DNA of 64,000 nt from NCBI GenBank assembly GCA_965261695.1, contig OZ253474.1:1984001-2048000 (forward strand), given 5' to 3'. Position numbers and translations under genes: made by a program. The notes beneath the pieces were generated by a model that was not told the origin of the DNA, ran no database searches, and saw only the letters and a list, made by a program, of their open reading frames with translations. Positions 26,420 through 35,768 of the stretch are shown here, one piece after another. The stretch's first letter is position 1, and each line of letters starts with the position of its first letter. This DNA comes from Bin5 sp965261695. Its GTDB lineage: Bacteria; Chloroflexota; Anaerolineae; Caldilineales; Caldilineaceae.

Positions 26420-27348
26420 ATGACAATTCCAATTCAGTTGAACTGATGGTCGATGTGCTCTGTCTGGGCATCGCCTGCTACGACCTGATCTTCTCGGTGG
26501 ATCGGCACGTCGGCGCCGATGAAAAGATGAAGGCGTCGGAGTTAACTTCCTGCGGCGGCGGGCCGGCGGCCAATGCGGCCATGACAGTCGCTCGTCTCGG
26601 TTACTCAGTGGCCTTCGCCGGCTATCTGGGCCGGGATATGTACGGTGACAAGCATCTCGATGAACTGCGCGCGGCCGGCGTCAACACGGAACTGGTGGCC
26701 CGCGGCGAGTGGCCGACATCCCTGTCCGCCATTCTCGTCAAGCCGGACGGCGCCCGTGCGCTTGTCAACTACGGCCTTGGCCAGGACATGCCGGGCGAGG
26801 TGGAATTCCCTCTGGAAGATTGCTGTCCGCGTGCGGTTCTGGTGGACGGACATTACCTCGCGGCAGCCGAACCGTTGATTGCTCGCGCCAGAACCGCCGG
26901 CATCCCCACTGTGCTGGATGGCGACACGCTACATCTCGGCTCGAAAACGCTGATGGAAATGGTGGAATTCCTGGTGGTGTCAGAGCACTTTGCCCGCGAA
27001 TACAGCCGCCAGGACGATGTGGCGGACGCTCTGACGCAACTGAGTCGCTGCGCGCCTTCGACTATCATTACCCTCGGCGAACGGGGACTGTGCTGGCGCA
27101 ACCGGGCAGACAGCCGGTTCGGCGCCAGCGCGGGCAGCTACCCGGCCTTTGCGATCGCGGCAGAGGACACCACCGGCGCCGGCGATGCCTTCCACGGCGC
27201 GTTCGCCGCCGGTCTTTCACGGGGCATGGCGTGGGGAGAACTGCTGCGTTTCGCTTCAGCAGTGGGCGCGCTCTGTTGCACCAGAAAAGGCGCACGCCTT
27301 GGCATTCCCACCGGCGCCGAGGTAACCGCGTTTCTGGCGCAGAATTGA
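26416..27348 (+). CDS. PfkB-family carbohydrate kinase
   Basis: 310 residues from the ATG at 26416, which overlaps the PHP stop (ATGA). PfkB signature 1 is seen as CGGGPAANAAMTVARLG and signature 2 as EDTTGAGDAFHGAFAAG, with the catalytic Asp in GAGD. It would phosphorylate a sugar or sugar-like substrate with ATP. The downstream position after a phosphoesterase and mutase-like gene suggests a small sugar-phosphate operon. Substrate not determinable. Confidence 0.9.
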   Translation: MNDNSNSVELMVDVLCLGIACYDLIFSVDRHVGADEKMKASELTSCGGGPAANAAMTVARLGYSVAFAGYLGRDMYGDKHLDELRAAGVNTELVARGEWPTSLSAILVKPDGARALVNYGLGQDMPGEVEFPLEDCCPRAVLVDGHYLAAAEPLIARARTAGIPTVLDGDTLHLGSKTLMEMVEFLVVSEHFAREYSRQDDVADALTQLSRCAPSTIITLGERGLCWRNRADSRFGASAGSYPAFAIAAEDTTGAGDAFHGAFAAGLSRGMAWGELLRFASAVGALCCTRKGARLGIPTGAEVTAFLAQN

Positions 27349-27705
27349 CCTGCGCCTATGGCAAAGAATGAATTGGACATGACCAATACTGGGAACTACC
27401 CATCGGCCTCGCCAGCCGGTTTGGACTCCGCGTTTTTCCGCCAATTTTGGAGCTTGTAACCGATTTAGTTTTCTTGTATTGTATTGTATGGTAGCAGTAG
27501 AGTATGGTAGTATCTGTATGAGGGTATCCCCGACCAAAGTTGGTGGCGGTGGAAAGGGACGGTTTCACAGTTGTCCGTTTTATTCGTATGGCCCCTCGCC
27601 AAGTGCCCGACAATGGGGTCGACGGGCACCAGATCGACGCCTCTGCGTCGAAAACAAGACAAACAATAGGACAGCCCATCCATTGTGGTTCCGGGAGGAT
27701 AGATA
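27349..27705 (+). other. Intergenic leader upstream of the PhyH gene
   Basis: A 357-bp gene-free stretch with locally AT-rich repeats (TTGTATTGTATTGTATGGTA near 27474). A 7-bp hairpin with a CTCT loop (27634-27651) is followed by AAAAC. I see no clear promoter or RNA gene. Confidence 0.4.
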
Positions 27706-28572
27706 ATGACGGTAGCGACTCCTGTGCGGCAATTCGACGACGGCGTCTCTGCCGGCTACCCGCCGGGCCTGTATGATCCGACAGGGGTCGGCACAGGTGT
27801 CTACGGCTTTGCCGCTGTGACGGACGCGCACGTGGCCCAATTTCACGCGCAGGGCTTCCTGGTCGTCGAGAACGCCTTCTCAGCGCAGGAGGTGCAGGAC
27901 GGTCTGGACGGGTTGTATCGCCTGCTGTCGGGTGAAGTGGCGGAGTTCGATGGCATTCACTATGAGCGAACTTCCGCGGGTATGGCGGTTGAGGAGCTTT
28001 CCCCGCAGCAAAAGCAGGACTATGTGCGCAAGTTTATGCACTTCGTCGACTACGACCACCGTCTGCACGACCTGGCCCATCACCCGCAGCTGCTGACGCT
28101 CGTTCAGCGTCTCATCGGTGATTCCCCCGTCCTTTTCCAGGATATGGCGCTGCTCAAGCCGCCCCGAATGGGCCGGGAAAAGCCCTGGCATCAGGATCAC
28201 GCCTATTTTCGGATCGATCTGGAGGCAAAGGTGGTGGGCTGCTGGATTGCCCTCGACGAGGCAACGGTCGAGAATGGCTGCATGGTCATTGCGCCGGGCA
28301 GCCATCTGCAGGGGCCGGTCGTGCATTTTCAAAGACGGGATTGGCAGATCTGCGACACCGACGTAGACAACAGCGGCGCGCTGGCCGTACCGCTGAAACC
28401 GGGCGGGCTGCTGATCTTCCAGAGCCTGCTCCACCACGGGACACCGCCCAATCGTACCGCGCAGCGGCGCCGCGCGCTTCAGTTCCACTACCGCCAGCAG
28501 CGCGCGCCCCTAACCAGTCAGGAGAAGCGATTGGCGCTCTTCGGCGGCGAGGGGTTGGGCGCCCAGTGTTAA
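27706..28572 (+). CDS. Phytanoyl-CoA dioxygenase (PhyH) family protein
   Basis: 288-residue Fe(II)/2-oxoglutarate oxygenase. Iron ligands are HxD in KPWHQDHAYFRID and the distal His in FQSLLHHGTPPNRT; the 2-oxoglutarate Arg is in QRRRALQFHY. The region VVGCWIALDEATVENGCM is typical of bacterial PhyH proteins. GGAGG lies 10 nt before the ATG. It stands alone between the PfkB kinase and the selenocysteine tRNA. Substrate unknown. Confidence 0.9.
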   Translation: MTVATPVRQFDDGVSAGYPPGLYDPTGVGTGVYGFAAVTDAHVAQFHAQGFLVVENAFSAQEVQDGLDGLYRLLSGEVAEFDGIHYERTSAGMAVEELSPQQKQDYVRKFMHFVDYDHRLHDLAHHPQLLTLVQRLIGDSPVLFQDMALLKPPRMGREKPWHQDHAYFRIDLEAKVVGCWIALDEATVENGCMVIAPGSHLQGPVVHFQRRDWQICDTDVDNSGALAVPLKPGGLLIFQSLLHHGTPPNRTAQRRRALQFHYRQQRAPLTSQEKRLALFGGEGLGAQC

Positions 28573-28661
28573 ATTAGCCTGTCGCTGGGGGCGACGTCGA
28601 CCCCCTGGAAGTACAGGCGTCTCGTCTGTGAGGTGTTTTCGAGATATTACGACAACAGATT

Positions 28662-28757
<96 letters not shown>

Positions 28758-29104
28758 GTTGGCTATTGTATCGACAGAACTGAATGCGGTCAAATGAAGC
28801 GGCTGCGTTCAGAATAGTTTTCCAGTCTTCAATCACTTCACCCGGTTCGAAAAGGTGGAGTTTTTGAAGATTTCATAGTCCCATAAACCGGGCACGCAAG
28901 ACTGTCTTCCCCTGACCAGCTTGCCACATAGATGATTCTCGATCCAGAGTGGTTTCTGGTTCTCGGTTTCCTGTTCTCAGCAACGGCGCCCGACTCGAAA
29001 CTGTGGTGTTGCCAAGAACGGAAAACCGACTTCTGAAGACCTCCTGATCGCCTTTTTACCCAAAACTCAATACACCACGCAGTATGCGGTCTGGATAGGA
29101 TAAT
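28758..29104. other. Gene-free stretch downstream of tRNA-Sec
   Basis: 347 bp with no convincing reading frame on either strand, ending just before the zinc-ribbon/LysM gene. It includes a repetitive GAAACCGAGAACC-like purine/pyrimidine-rich segment (28950-28985). Nothing else recognised. Confidence 0.4.
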
Positions 29105-30427
29105 ATGCACCTGGCTTGCCCTCAATGCGGCGCTCCGGTAGAGGTCACCTCATCGTTCGCGAATTGCCCAGCCTGCGGCGCAGATGTCGCCTCACACTAT
29201 ACGCCGACGGAGATGACCCGCACCGTCTACCATCGCGCCCTCGAACACTATTCGATGGGGAATGAGGAGGCCGCACTCGAGGGGATTCAACAAGGCATTG
29301 ACGTGTTGGAGGCGCCCGAGCTGTACCTGCTGGCGGCGCTCATCTATCGCAAACGGGGCGAATTCAAGGAGATGCGGGAACACGTAGCCGCCATCCCCGC
29401 CGATGACGTGCTGCGCGGCGAGGGCGAATGGCTGCTGCGCTCCCATCAGGAGCAGTTACAGCTGGGACGGCGGGAAGAGGCCCGCAAACGCGGCCGGGTC
29501 AAAGGCACGCAACTCGCAGTTGGCAAAGCAAGCCGACAGTTCAGCACCGAGTATTACCCGGCCCCGCTGGCTGAAAAACGGGACTCCAAGATAGGTGCCC
29601 TCAAAGCGCGGCGCAATCGTCTCCCTTGGGCAATTCCCATCGCCGTTGTGCTGCTGGCTGTCATCCTCCTCACGCAAGGCGCAGGCGATTCTCTGCTGTC
29701 GGCGCTGCGGCAACTGCCTTCAGTGCCCGACGAGTTGGCGTCGGTCTTCTCCTCCCTCACCCGCGATGAGCCGACCGTGGATAGCGAAGCGGCCCCCGCG
29801 CCCGACACCGGCGCGCAAATCGGCGCCGCCGCGGTTCAAGACACGCCCGCCCCTACGCCCGCGCAGCCGACCGCGACCCCTCCTCCCGCTCAAGCAGGGG
29901 CGCAGTCATCAGTAGCGACGCCGGAACCCACACAAATAAGCCCGCCCACGACCACGGTTGCATCCGGCGAAACGCCTGATGTGGCCGCGACAATCGTTGC
30001 CGCGGCACGCGCGCACACCTTCGATCTGACCACATTCCTGAGTGAACAGGCCCGTCCGGACCTGGCCGCGCTTGACCTGCGCGCCTCATGGGCCGCGGGC
30101 GCGCCCCCCGGCGAACTGACTTTACAAGGAACTGTGACACTGACCTCGGACCAGATCGAGTTGTTGCAACTGGCGGCCGCGATTGAAGGCGTTACCTCGA
30201 TTAACCATGATGAACTGGTGGTGGACCTGCCGCAGACATACTCTGTCCAGGCGGGCGAAAACCTGCGCCACATCGCCTCTCGATTGTACGGAGACTCAGC
30301 CCGCTGGACAGAAATCTACAACGCCAACCAGGACCTGATCGGCGAAGACCCCAATAACCTTTGGGTTGGACTGTCACTGACTGTGCCCCAGAAGGAACAG
30401 ACGCAGGAGGAGCAGAGCCAGCCATGA
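29105..30427 (+). CDS. Zinc-ribbon, single-helix membrane protein with C-terminal LysM domain
   Basis: 440 residues. N-terminal zinc ribbon CPQCG...CPACG (residues 5-28) is followed by a TPR-like helical part (~38-115), a basic segment and one membrane helix near 173-190 (WAIPIAVVLLAVILL). A Pro/Ala/Thr-rich linker then leads to a BON-like region and a C-terminal LysM (YSVQAGENLRHIASRLYGDS, ~385-430). This predicts a cytoplasmic ribbon and an outside peptidoglycan- or glycan-binding LysM. The small downstream frame overlaps its stop as ATGA. Confidence 0.82.
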   Translation: MHLACPQCGAPVEVTSSFANCPACGADVASHYTPTEMTRTVYHRALEHYSMGNEEAALEGIQQGIDVLEAPELYLLAALIYRKRGEFKEMREHVAAIPADDVLRGEGEWLLRSHQEQLQLGRREEARKRGRVKGTQLAVGKASRQFSTEYYPAPLAEKRDSKIGALKARRNRLPWAIPIAVVLLAVILLTQGAGDSLLSALRQLPSVPDELASVFSSLTRDEPTVDSEAAPAPDTGAQIGAAAVQDTPAPTPAQPTATPPPAQAGAQSSVATPEPTQISPPTTTVASGETPDVAATIVAAARAHTFDLTTFLSEQARPDLAALDLRASWAAGAPPGELTLQGTVTLTSDQIELLQLAAAIEGVTSINHDELVVDLPQTYSVQAGENLRHIASRLYGDSARWTEIYNANQDLIGEDPNNLWVGLSLTVPQKEQTQEEQSQP

Positions 30428-30576
30428 GCCGCGCCCGGCGACGCACGCCCCCGGCGCCCCCTATGCAACAGTTCTCTTCCCCAACATCGTCACCGCACAA
30501 TCGACGAATCCACCGCCCGCGGCAGTTCGACGGCTTGCAATCGCGGACGGATGAGGCCAACCGTCGCCGCGCATGA
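30424..30576 (+). CDS. Small Arg/Pro-rich ORF coupled at both ends
   Basis: 50 residues starting MSRARRRTPPAPPMQQFSS. The start overlaps the LysM gene stop as ATGA (30424-30427) and its stop overlaps the MFS start (30573-30576). The overlaps suggest translational coupling across three genes. Composition is basic and proline-rich with no known domain. It could be a chance frame bridging the two genes, but the double overlap is unlikely in random sequence. Confidence 0.4.
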   Translation: MSRARRRTPPAPPMQQFSSPTSSPHNRRIHRPRQFDGLQSRTDEANRRRA

Positions 30577-31796
30577 AATCCGGCACATTCGACAGACGGC
30601 TGCTGACAATTCTGCTGGTCGTCTTTGTACAGATGCTGGGCGCGTCGCTGATCCTGCCTGTACTCCCGCTGTATGCGCAGCGCGAGTTCCGGATGTCAGC
30701 GGAGATGATCGCGCTGCTCACCTCCGCCTTCTTCGCCGCCCAATTCCTCGCCGGCCCCTACATTGGCCGCCTGTCCGATCACTACGGACGGATTCCGGTG
30801 CTGATCGTCAGCCAGATCGGAACGGTCATCAGCTTTGTCTTGCTGGCCTTTGCGCCCAACTTCGGCTGGCTGTTCTTCGCCCGCATCCTGGATGGAATCA
30901 CCGGCGGCAACATCATCGTCGCCCAGGCCTACATCACCGACATCACGCCGCGGGAAAAGCGCGTCGAAAGCCTGGGCTACATCTACGCCGCCTTTGGCCT
31001 GGGCTTCCTGTTTGGCCCGGCATTGGGGGGCGTGCTGGCGGCTGCCTACGGCCCGATCACGCCCTTCCTCGTGGCGGCGGTGGCGGCGGCAGCAGTCGTC
31101 CTGCTAACCTGGTACGCGCTGGATGAGACGCTCTCGGCGGAAGAGCGCCACAGCGCCCGCGCCCGGCGCGCCGCCAGCCTCACCGTCGGCAGCGCACTGC
31201 GCAATCTGCCGCTGATGACGATTCTGTTGATCGCGTTTTTCGGTCAATTCTCCCTGGGACTGTTGCAGGCCACCTTTGCGCTGTACGGCGAGGCCGTGCT
31301 GTTCCAGGGTGAGAGCAAGGAAATGATTGACATCGGCATCGGACTGTTGCTGACCGTCGTCGGCGCATCCCAGCTGTTCACGCAGACCCTCCTTCTACGG
31401 CGGCTGGCGAAACGCTTCAGTGAAGGCCAACTTGTCGTCATGGGCAGCCTCTTGCGCACCATCGGCATGGTCATCTATGCGCTTGTCACAACACCGTGGC
31501 TCGGGGCATTCGGCTCGCTCTTCTTCGCCGTCGGTTTCGGCATCGCCGGTCCGCCTTTACAGTCCATGTCCACCTCATTCGTGGCGGAGCAGGATCGCGG
31601 CGGCGTGCTGGGCATGTTTCAATCGAGCGTCAATCTTTCCACCATCATCAGCACGGCCATCGCCGGCGTTCTCTTTGCCCGGGGGCCGGTCACGCCCTAC
31701 TGGGTCGGCGCGGCCATGTCATTGGCAGTGGCGCTTGCGGTCTTGGGCCTGATCAACAGGATACCGGCCCAGCCCGTCCGCGAGCGCCAGGCATAG
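30573..31796 (+). CDS. MFS transporter (drug:H+ antiporter type)
   Basis: 407 residues with twelve predicted helices. The motif A loop GRLSDHYGRIPVLIVS follows helix 2, and a related GxxxDxxxx motif recurs mid-protein. FVQMLGASLILPVLPLYAQ at the N-terminus resembles TetA/MdtG-type exporters. It probably exports small molecules driven by the proton gradient. The start is set by ATGA overlap with the preceding small frame. Substrate unknown. Confidence 0.87.
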   Translation: MKSGTFDRRLLTILLVVFVQMLGASLILPVLPLYAQREFRMSAEMIALLTSAFFAAQFLAGPYIGRLSDHYGRIPVLIVSQIGTVISFVLLAFAPNFGWLFFARILDGITGGNIIVAQAYITDITPREKRVESLGYIYAAFGLGFLFGPALGGVLAAAYGPITPFLVAAVAAAAVVLLTWYALDETLSAEERHSARARRAASLTVGSALRNLPLMTILLIAFFGQFSLGLLQATFALYGEAVLFQGESKEMIDIGIGLLLTVVGASQLFTQTLLLRRLAKRFSEGQLVVMGSLLRTIGMVIYALVTTPWLGAFGSLFFAVGFGIAGPPLQSMSTSFVAEQDRGGVLGMFQSSVNLSTIISTAIAGVLFARGPVTPYWVGAAMSLAVALAVLGLINRIPAQPVRERQA

Positions 31797-31859
31797 AGTG
31801 TCTCACCAACAACACAGTTCGCAACATGCAATGCGAAGTACCCACGACGGGGCTCCCTC

Positions 31860-34571
31860 ATGTCAAGCAACAGAACGAACCGTATCCCGGTCGCCTTTGA
31901 TGAGATCGCCCGCCTGGCCAGCGCCGGTGACAATGTCGCCATCGCCACGCGCCGCCTTGAAGCCGGCCTGACCATCGAGCATGATCGCGCCCAGTTCACC
32001 CTCGACACCACAATTCTGGTTGGCCACCGTTTCGCCATCAGACCGATCGCGGCGGGCGAACCTCTGCTCTCCTGGGAGCTTCCTTTTGGCATGGCAACGC
32101 GGCCAATCGCGCCGGGGGAGTACGTCTGCAACGCCGGTATGATCGAGGCGCTCAACGGACGCTCGCTGGATTTCACCGTCCCCCAGCAACCCAATTTCCA
32201 GGATCGGATCATCGCCCACCAGGTGGACGAAGCCAACTTCCGACCCGGTCAGCAGGTGGAACGCTACCGCGAGAAACGCACCTTTCAGGGGTTTCGGCGC
32301 GACGGCGGGCGCGGTGTCGGCACACGCAACATGATCGTCATCTTGGGCACGACCTCCAGCACCGCCGGCTTTGCCAGAAGGCTGGCGCAGGCGTTACAGC
32401 CGGAAGCGCAGGCACTCCCGGAATTCGACGGCATCGTCGCCATCGCCCACACCGAAGGCAGCGGCTACGAACGGCTTAACAACCGCCAGTTTGTGCTGCG
32501 TACCCTGGCCGGGTTGGTCGTGCATCCGAACGTGGGCGCAGTGCTGGCCGTGGACGCGCCCGAAACATCCCCGACCGCGGACCGGGCCATCAGCAACGCC
32601 GAGTTGGAGACCTATCTGCGCGCAAACGGCTATCCCCTGGACAATGTGCCCCATCGCTTCTTCACCCTGTCCGGGGACTGGCAGGCCGACCTGGCGCAGG
32701 GAGCGGCGGTCGTCAATCGCTGGCTCCCCCACATCGCGGCCTTGCCGCGCACGCCCGAATCCCTGGCACATCTGAACATCGCCCTCCAGTGCGGCGGCTC
32801 GGACGCCTTCTCCGGCGTATCCGGCAATCCACTGGCGTCCGCGATCGCCAAACAGATCATCGGCTATGGCGGGCGCGCCAACCTGGCCGAGACCGACGAA
32901 CTGATCGGCGCCGAAGCGTATATGCTCCAGAACACGCGCGATCTGGCGACCGCGCGCGCCTTTCTCGACTTTGTGGCGCAGTTCAAGCAGCGGCTGGCGT
33001 GGCACGGCCAGACGGCGGAGGGCAATCCCTCGGGCGGCAACAAATACCGGGGACTCTACAACATCGCGCTCAAATCGATCGGCGCGGCCATGAAACGGCA
33101 CCCGGATGTGCGTCTGGATTGGGTTGTGGACTACGCGGAGCGGATGTCGAAGACGCCGCCCGGCCTCTACTTCATGAACACGCCGGGCAACGATCTGGAA
33201 AGCATCGCCGGTCAGGTGGCCGGCGGCTCCAATCTGATTATCTTCGTCACCGGCAATGGCTCAATCACCAATTTCCCCTTCGTGCCGACGATCAAAGTGA
33301 TGACTACGACGCCGCGCTTCGAACTGCTATCCCAGGAAATGGACGTCAACGCCGGCGCCTTTCTCGACGGCAAGACGATGGCCCAACTGCGCGACGAGAG
33401 TCTCGGCCTGCTCGTGGAAATCGCGTCCGGGCGGCGTAGCAAAGGTGAACTGGCCGGTCATTCGCAGATCTCGATCTGGCGCAACTGGCAGCAGCAGGAC
33501 CTCAGCCAACTGCAGACGATCCTGGCTCGCCCGCAGCCGGACGGACAACCGCTTGCGATACAAACGATGCCTACAAAGCAGGAGATTGACCTGCCCGGAC
33601 CGGCCGCCGCGCGCGTCGGTCTGGTTCTGCCCACAAGTCTCTGCTCCGGCCAGATCGCCGCGATGGCCGCCCAGCGTCTGAATCAAGCCGCGGCGGGGTT
33701 GAGCGAATCCGGGCGGCGTCCCCGCTTTGCCGCCTTGCCCCATACCGAAGGCTGCGGCGTCGCCTTCGCCTCGACCAGAGAAATTTACGCACGCACGATG
33801 ATCGGATACGCGACCCATCCCCTGGTCGACGCCTGTCTCTTTCTGGAACATGGCTGCGAGAAAGCGCACAACGATTACATCCATTCGCTGCTGCGCGACG
33901 CCGCTCTTGCAGAGGAGGATTTCGGCTGGGCCAGCGTCCAGTTGGATGGCGGCATCGCCAACGTCCTCGACAAAATCGACAGTTACTTCGCCGCGCGCAC
34001 GGCCGCGCCCCGGCAGCAGAACCGAAACGATCAGAAACTGTTCCTGGCCCTGCTCAACGATGGCGCTATCCCGGATGACGCGGCGCACAGCCTCGCTCGT
34101 ATCACCCAATCGGTCGTGGCCGCGGGCGGCAGTGTGGTGACGCCGGCCTCCGGCTCGCTGATTCAGGCCGCCGCCTACCGCGACCTTCTGAGAATCGGCG
34201 ATGCCGCGTTGCAGCCGTCGCTCGCTTACGGCCAGGCCGCGCAGGCGGCGGGTTTCCACCTGATGGAGATACCCACCCCCCACTGGACGGAAACGCTGAC
34301 GGGACTGGGCGCAAGCGGCGCGCACCTGATCATCGCCTACTCCGACCGGCTGAGGGCCGGGCATCCGCTCGTGCCGCTCTTGCACCTTGCCGGCGCGAAC
34401 GCCCGCGCCGCACCCGATCTGACACTACTTGGAGACGCCCCCTCCGAGTGGCCGGGCCAGATCCTGGATCTGGCCGCGCAAACGTTGGCGGGTGACTATC
34501 AGCCGCAGAACATGGTCCACAAAAATATCGACTTCCAGCTCACCCGGGGACTGCTGGGGATATCGACCTGA
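31860..34571 (+). CDS. Altronate/galactarate dehydratase (UxaA/GarD)-like protein with duplicated central domain
   Basis: 903 residues, far longer than UxaA/GarD (~500). N-terminal SAF domain (~24-100), then a GD_AH second domain with RGVGTRNMIVILGTT and HTEGSG (~150-290), then a GD_AH_C-like part (~300-570; IALQCGGSDAFSGVSGNP, SGGNKYRGLYNI). A second copy of the central domain follows (~580-730; VLPTSLCSGQIA, HTEGCG, EHGCEKAHND). The cysteines conserved in UxaA (LC, GCG, GCE) are lost in the first copy (TSS, GSG, DAP) but kept in the second. It dehydrates acid sugars or similar hydroxy acids by inference. Confidence 0.82.
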   Translation: MSSNRTNRIPVAFDEIARLASAGDNVAIATRRLEAGLTIEHDRAQFTLDTTILVGHRFAIRPIAAGEPLLSWELPFGMATRPIAPGEYVCNAGMIEALNGRSLDFTVPQQPNFQDRIIAHQVDEANFRPGQQVERYREKRTFQGFRRDGGRGVGTRNMIVILGTTSSTAGFARRLAQALQPEAQALPEFDGIVAIAHTEGSGYERLNNRQFVLRTLAGLVVHPNVGAVLAVDAPETSPTADRAISNAELETYLRANGYPLDNVPHRFFTLSGDWQADLAQGAAVVNRWLPHIAALPRTPESLAHLNIALQCGGSDAFSGVSGNPLASAIAKQIIGYGGRANLAETDELIGAEAYMLQNTRDLATARAFLDFVAQFKQRLAWHGQTAEGNPSGGNKYRGLYNIALKSIGAAMKRHPDVRLDWVVDYAERMSKTPPGLYFMNTPGNDLESIAGQVAGGSNLIIFVTGNGSITNFPFVPTIKVMTTTPRFELLSQEMDVNAGAFLDGKTMAQLRDESLGLLVEIASGRRSKGELAGHSQISIWRNWQQQDLSQLQTILARPQPDGQPLAIQTMPTKQEIDLPGPAAARVGLVLPTSLCSGQIAAMAAQRLNQAAAGLSESGRRPRFAALPHTEGCGVAFASTREIYARTMIGYATHPLVDACLFLEHGCEKAHNDYIHSLLRDAALAEEDFGWASVQLDGGIANVLDKIDSYFAARTAAPRQQNRNDQKLFLALLNDGAIPDDAAHSLARITQSVVAAGGSVVTPASGSLIQAAAYRDLLRIGDAALQPSLAYGQAAQAAGFHLMEIPTPHWTETLTGLGASGAHLIIAYSDRLRAGHPLVPLLHLAGANARAAPDLTLLGDAPSEWPGQILDLAAQTLAGDYQPQNMVHKNIDFQLTRGLLGIST

Positions 34572-34624
34572 TCGCCGCCGGCCGCTAACGGTGGCGCCTG
34601 CCAGGGATCACGGACCGCCGCCGT

Positions 34625-35761
34625 TCAGCGCGCAAAGGCTGGGAAGTCTCCCGGCTCCAGCAGGTGACGCAGCGCGCCGCTCTCCAATTCGATCAACCAC
34701 AGGGACGACACGACATCCGGGCCCCGCAGCGGAAACCGGCGCGTGATCAGAAGGCGCCCGTCGGGGCTCCAGACCGGCGGCCCGTGGTCGTAAACGGGGT
34801 CTGCCGTCAGCGCAGTCGCCTCTGTGCCGTCAGGGCGCATCCGCCAGATCTGGCTGCCGCGCGTCGCGCCGGGGCCCTCCACCTCTTTGCGCTGAAAGGC
34901 AATCCAGGCGCCATCGGGAGACGGAACGGCCGAACTGTCGTGGACCAGGTTGCCCGCCCCGCTCAGATCGACCTGCTCACCGCTCTCCACGTCGATCGCG
35001 AGCAGATGGGTCATCCATTCGTCGCCGCGCTGCCAGAAATCGGTCGTATAGAGCCGCGGCTGGGAGCGGTCCCAGGCGCATGTCTCTCCTGTAGCATTCG
35101 CGTAAAAGGCGGTCTGACCGCCCGTCAGATTGAAGACGACCAACTTCTGTTCCTCCGGCGACACAAAACAGAGCCACTCGCCATCGGCAGACCAGCGCGC
35201 GTCCAGGCCAAGACGTTGGCTGTCGCCAAATATCGGCGCGCTCTCGCCCGTCTCTACATCCAGTATCCAAATGCGCGGCGGGCTGAGCAGGCCGGAGGCG
35301 AACGCGTTGACCGAACGACGCGTGTAAGCCAGATACTGACCACTGGATGACCAACTCGGCCCACTGCATGAGCCATTCTCACAGGCCAGCAACGATTTGG
35401 CCCGCCCGTTGGCCAGCTCGATCAGCCGCAGATCGCTGAAACCCATCTCACCCAGCGCCGCGTAGACGACCTGCTTTCCGTCGGGCGACGGCGCAAAATC
35501 CCACACGCTTTCGTCATCCGCGGTCAGGGGGCGGGGCTGCAGATCCGCGCCAAACTCTCCATCCGTGAATGGCAGTGCGTGCAGTTGTGCGCGTCCGACT
35601 TCATCGACCGTTTTGTAGAGCAGGAAGGCGCTGCCATCGTCGCCGGTAGCGCTGCCTCTCCGCCCCCACAGGCCCAGCAGCAGCAGCGCGCACACGCTGA
35701 GAATGGCCAGCACAGCTAGGTCAAAGCGGCTGATGCGAGAAGTGATAAGTGAGCGTTGCAT
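34625..35761 (-). CDS. TolB-like beta-propeller lipoprotein/membrane protein
   Basis: 378 residues from the ATG at 35761, 7 nt after the stop of the gene at 35769. The longer frame to 36043 is overlapped by the upstream gene. An N-terminal helix (FDLAVLAILSVCALLLLGLW) acts as signal anchor. Several PD40-type repeats follow: WDFAPSPDGKQVVYA, ARWSADGEWLCFVS, SSAVPSPDGAWIAFQ and PPVWSPDGRLLITRR. It probably forms an extracytoplasmic propeller for binding. No catalytic motif. Confidence 0.8.
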   Translation of the reverse strand: MQRSLITSRISRFDLAVLAILSVCALLLLGLWGRRGSATGDDGSAFLLYKTVDEVGRAQLHALPFTDGEFGADLQPRPLTADDESVWDFAPSPDGKQVVYAALGEMGFSDLRLIELANGRAKSLLACENGSCSGPSWSSSGQYLAYTRRSVNAFASGLLSPPRIWILDVETGESAPIFGDSQRLGLDARWSADGEWLCFVSPEEQKLVVFNLTGGQTAFYANATGETCAWDRSQPRLYTTDFWQRGDEWMTHLLAIDVESGEQVDLSGAGNLVHDSSAVPSPDGAWIAFQRKEVEGPGATRGSQIWRMRPDGTEATALTADPVYDHGPPVWSPDGRLLITRRFPLRGPDVVSSLWLIELESGALRHLLEPGDFPAFAR

Positions 35762-35768
35762 CGCGGGC

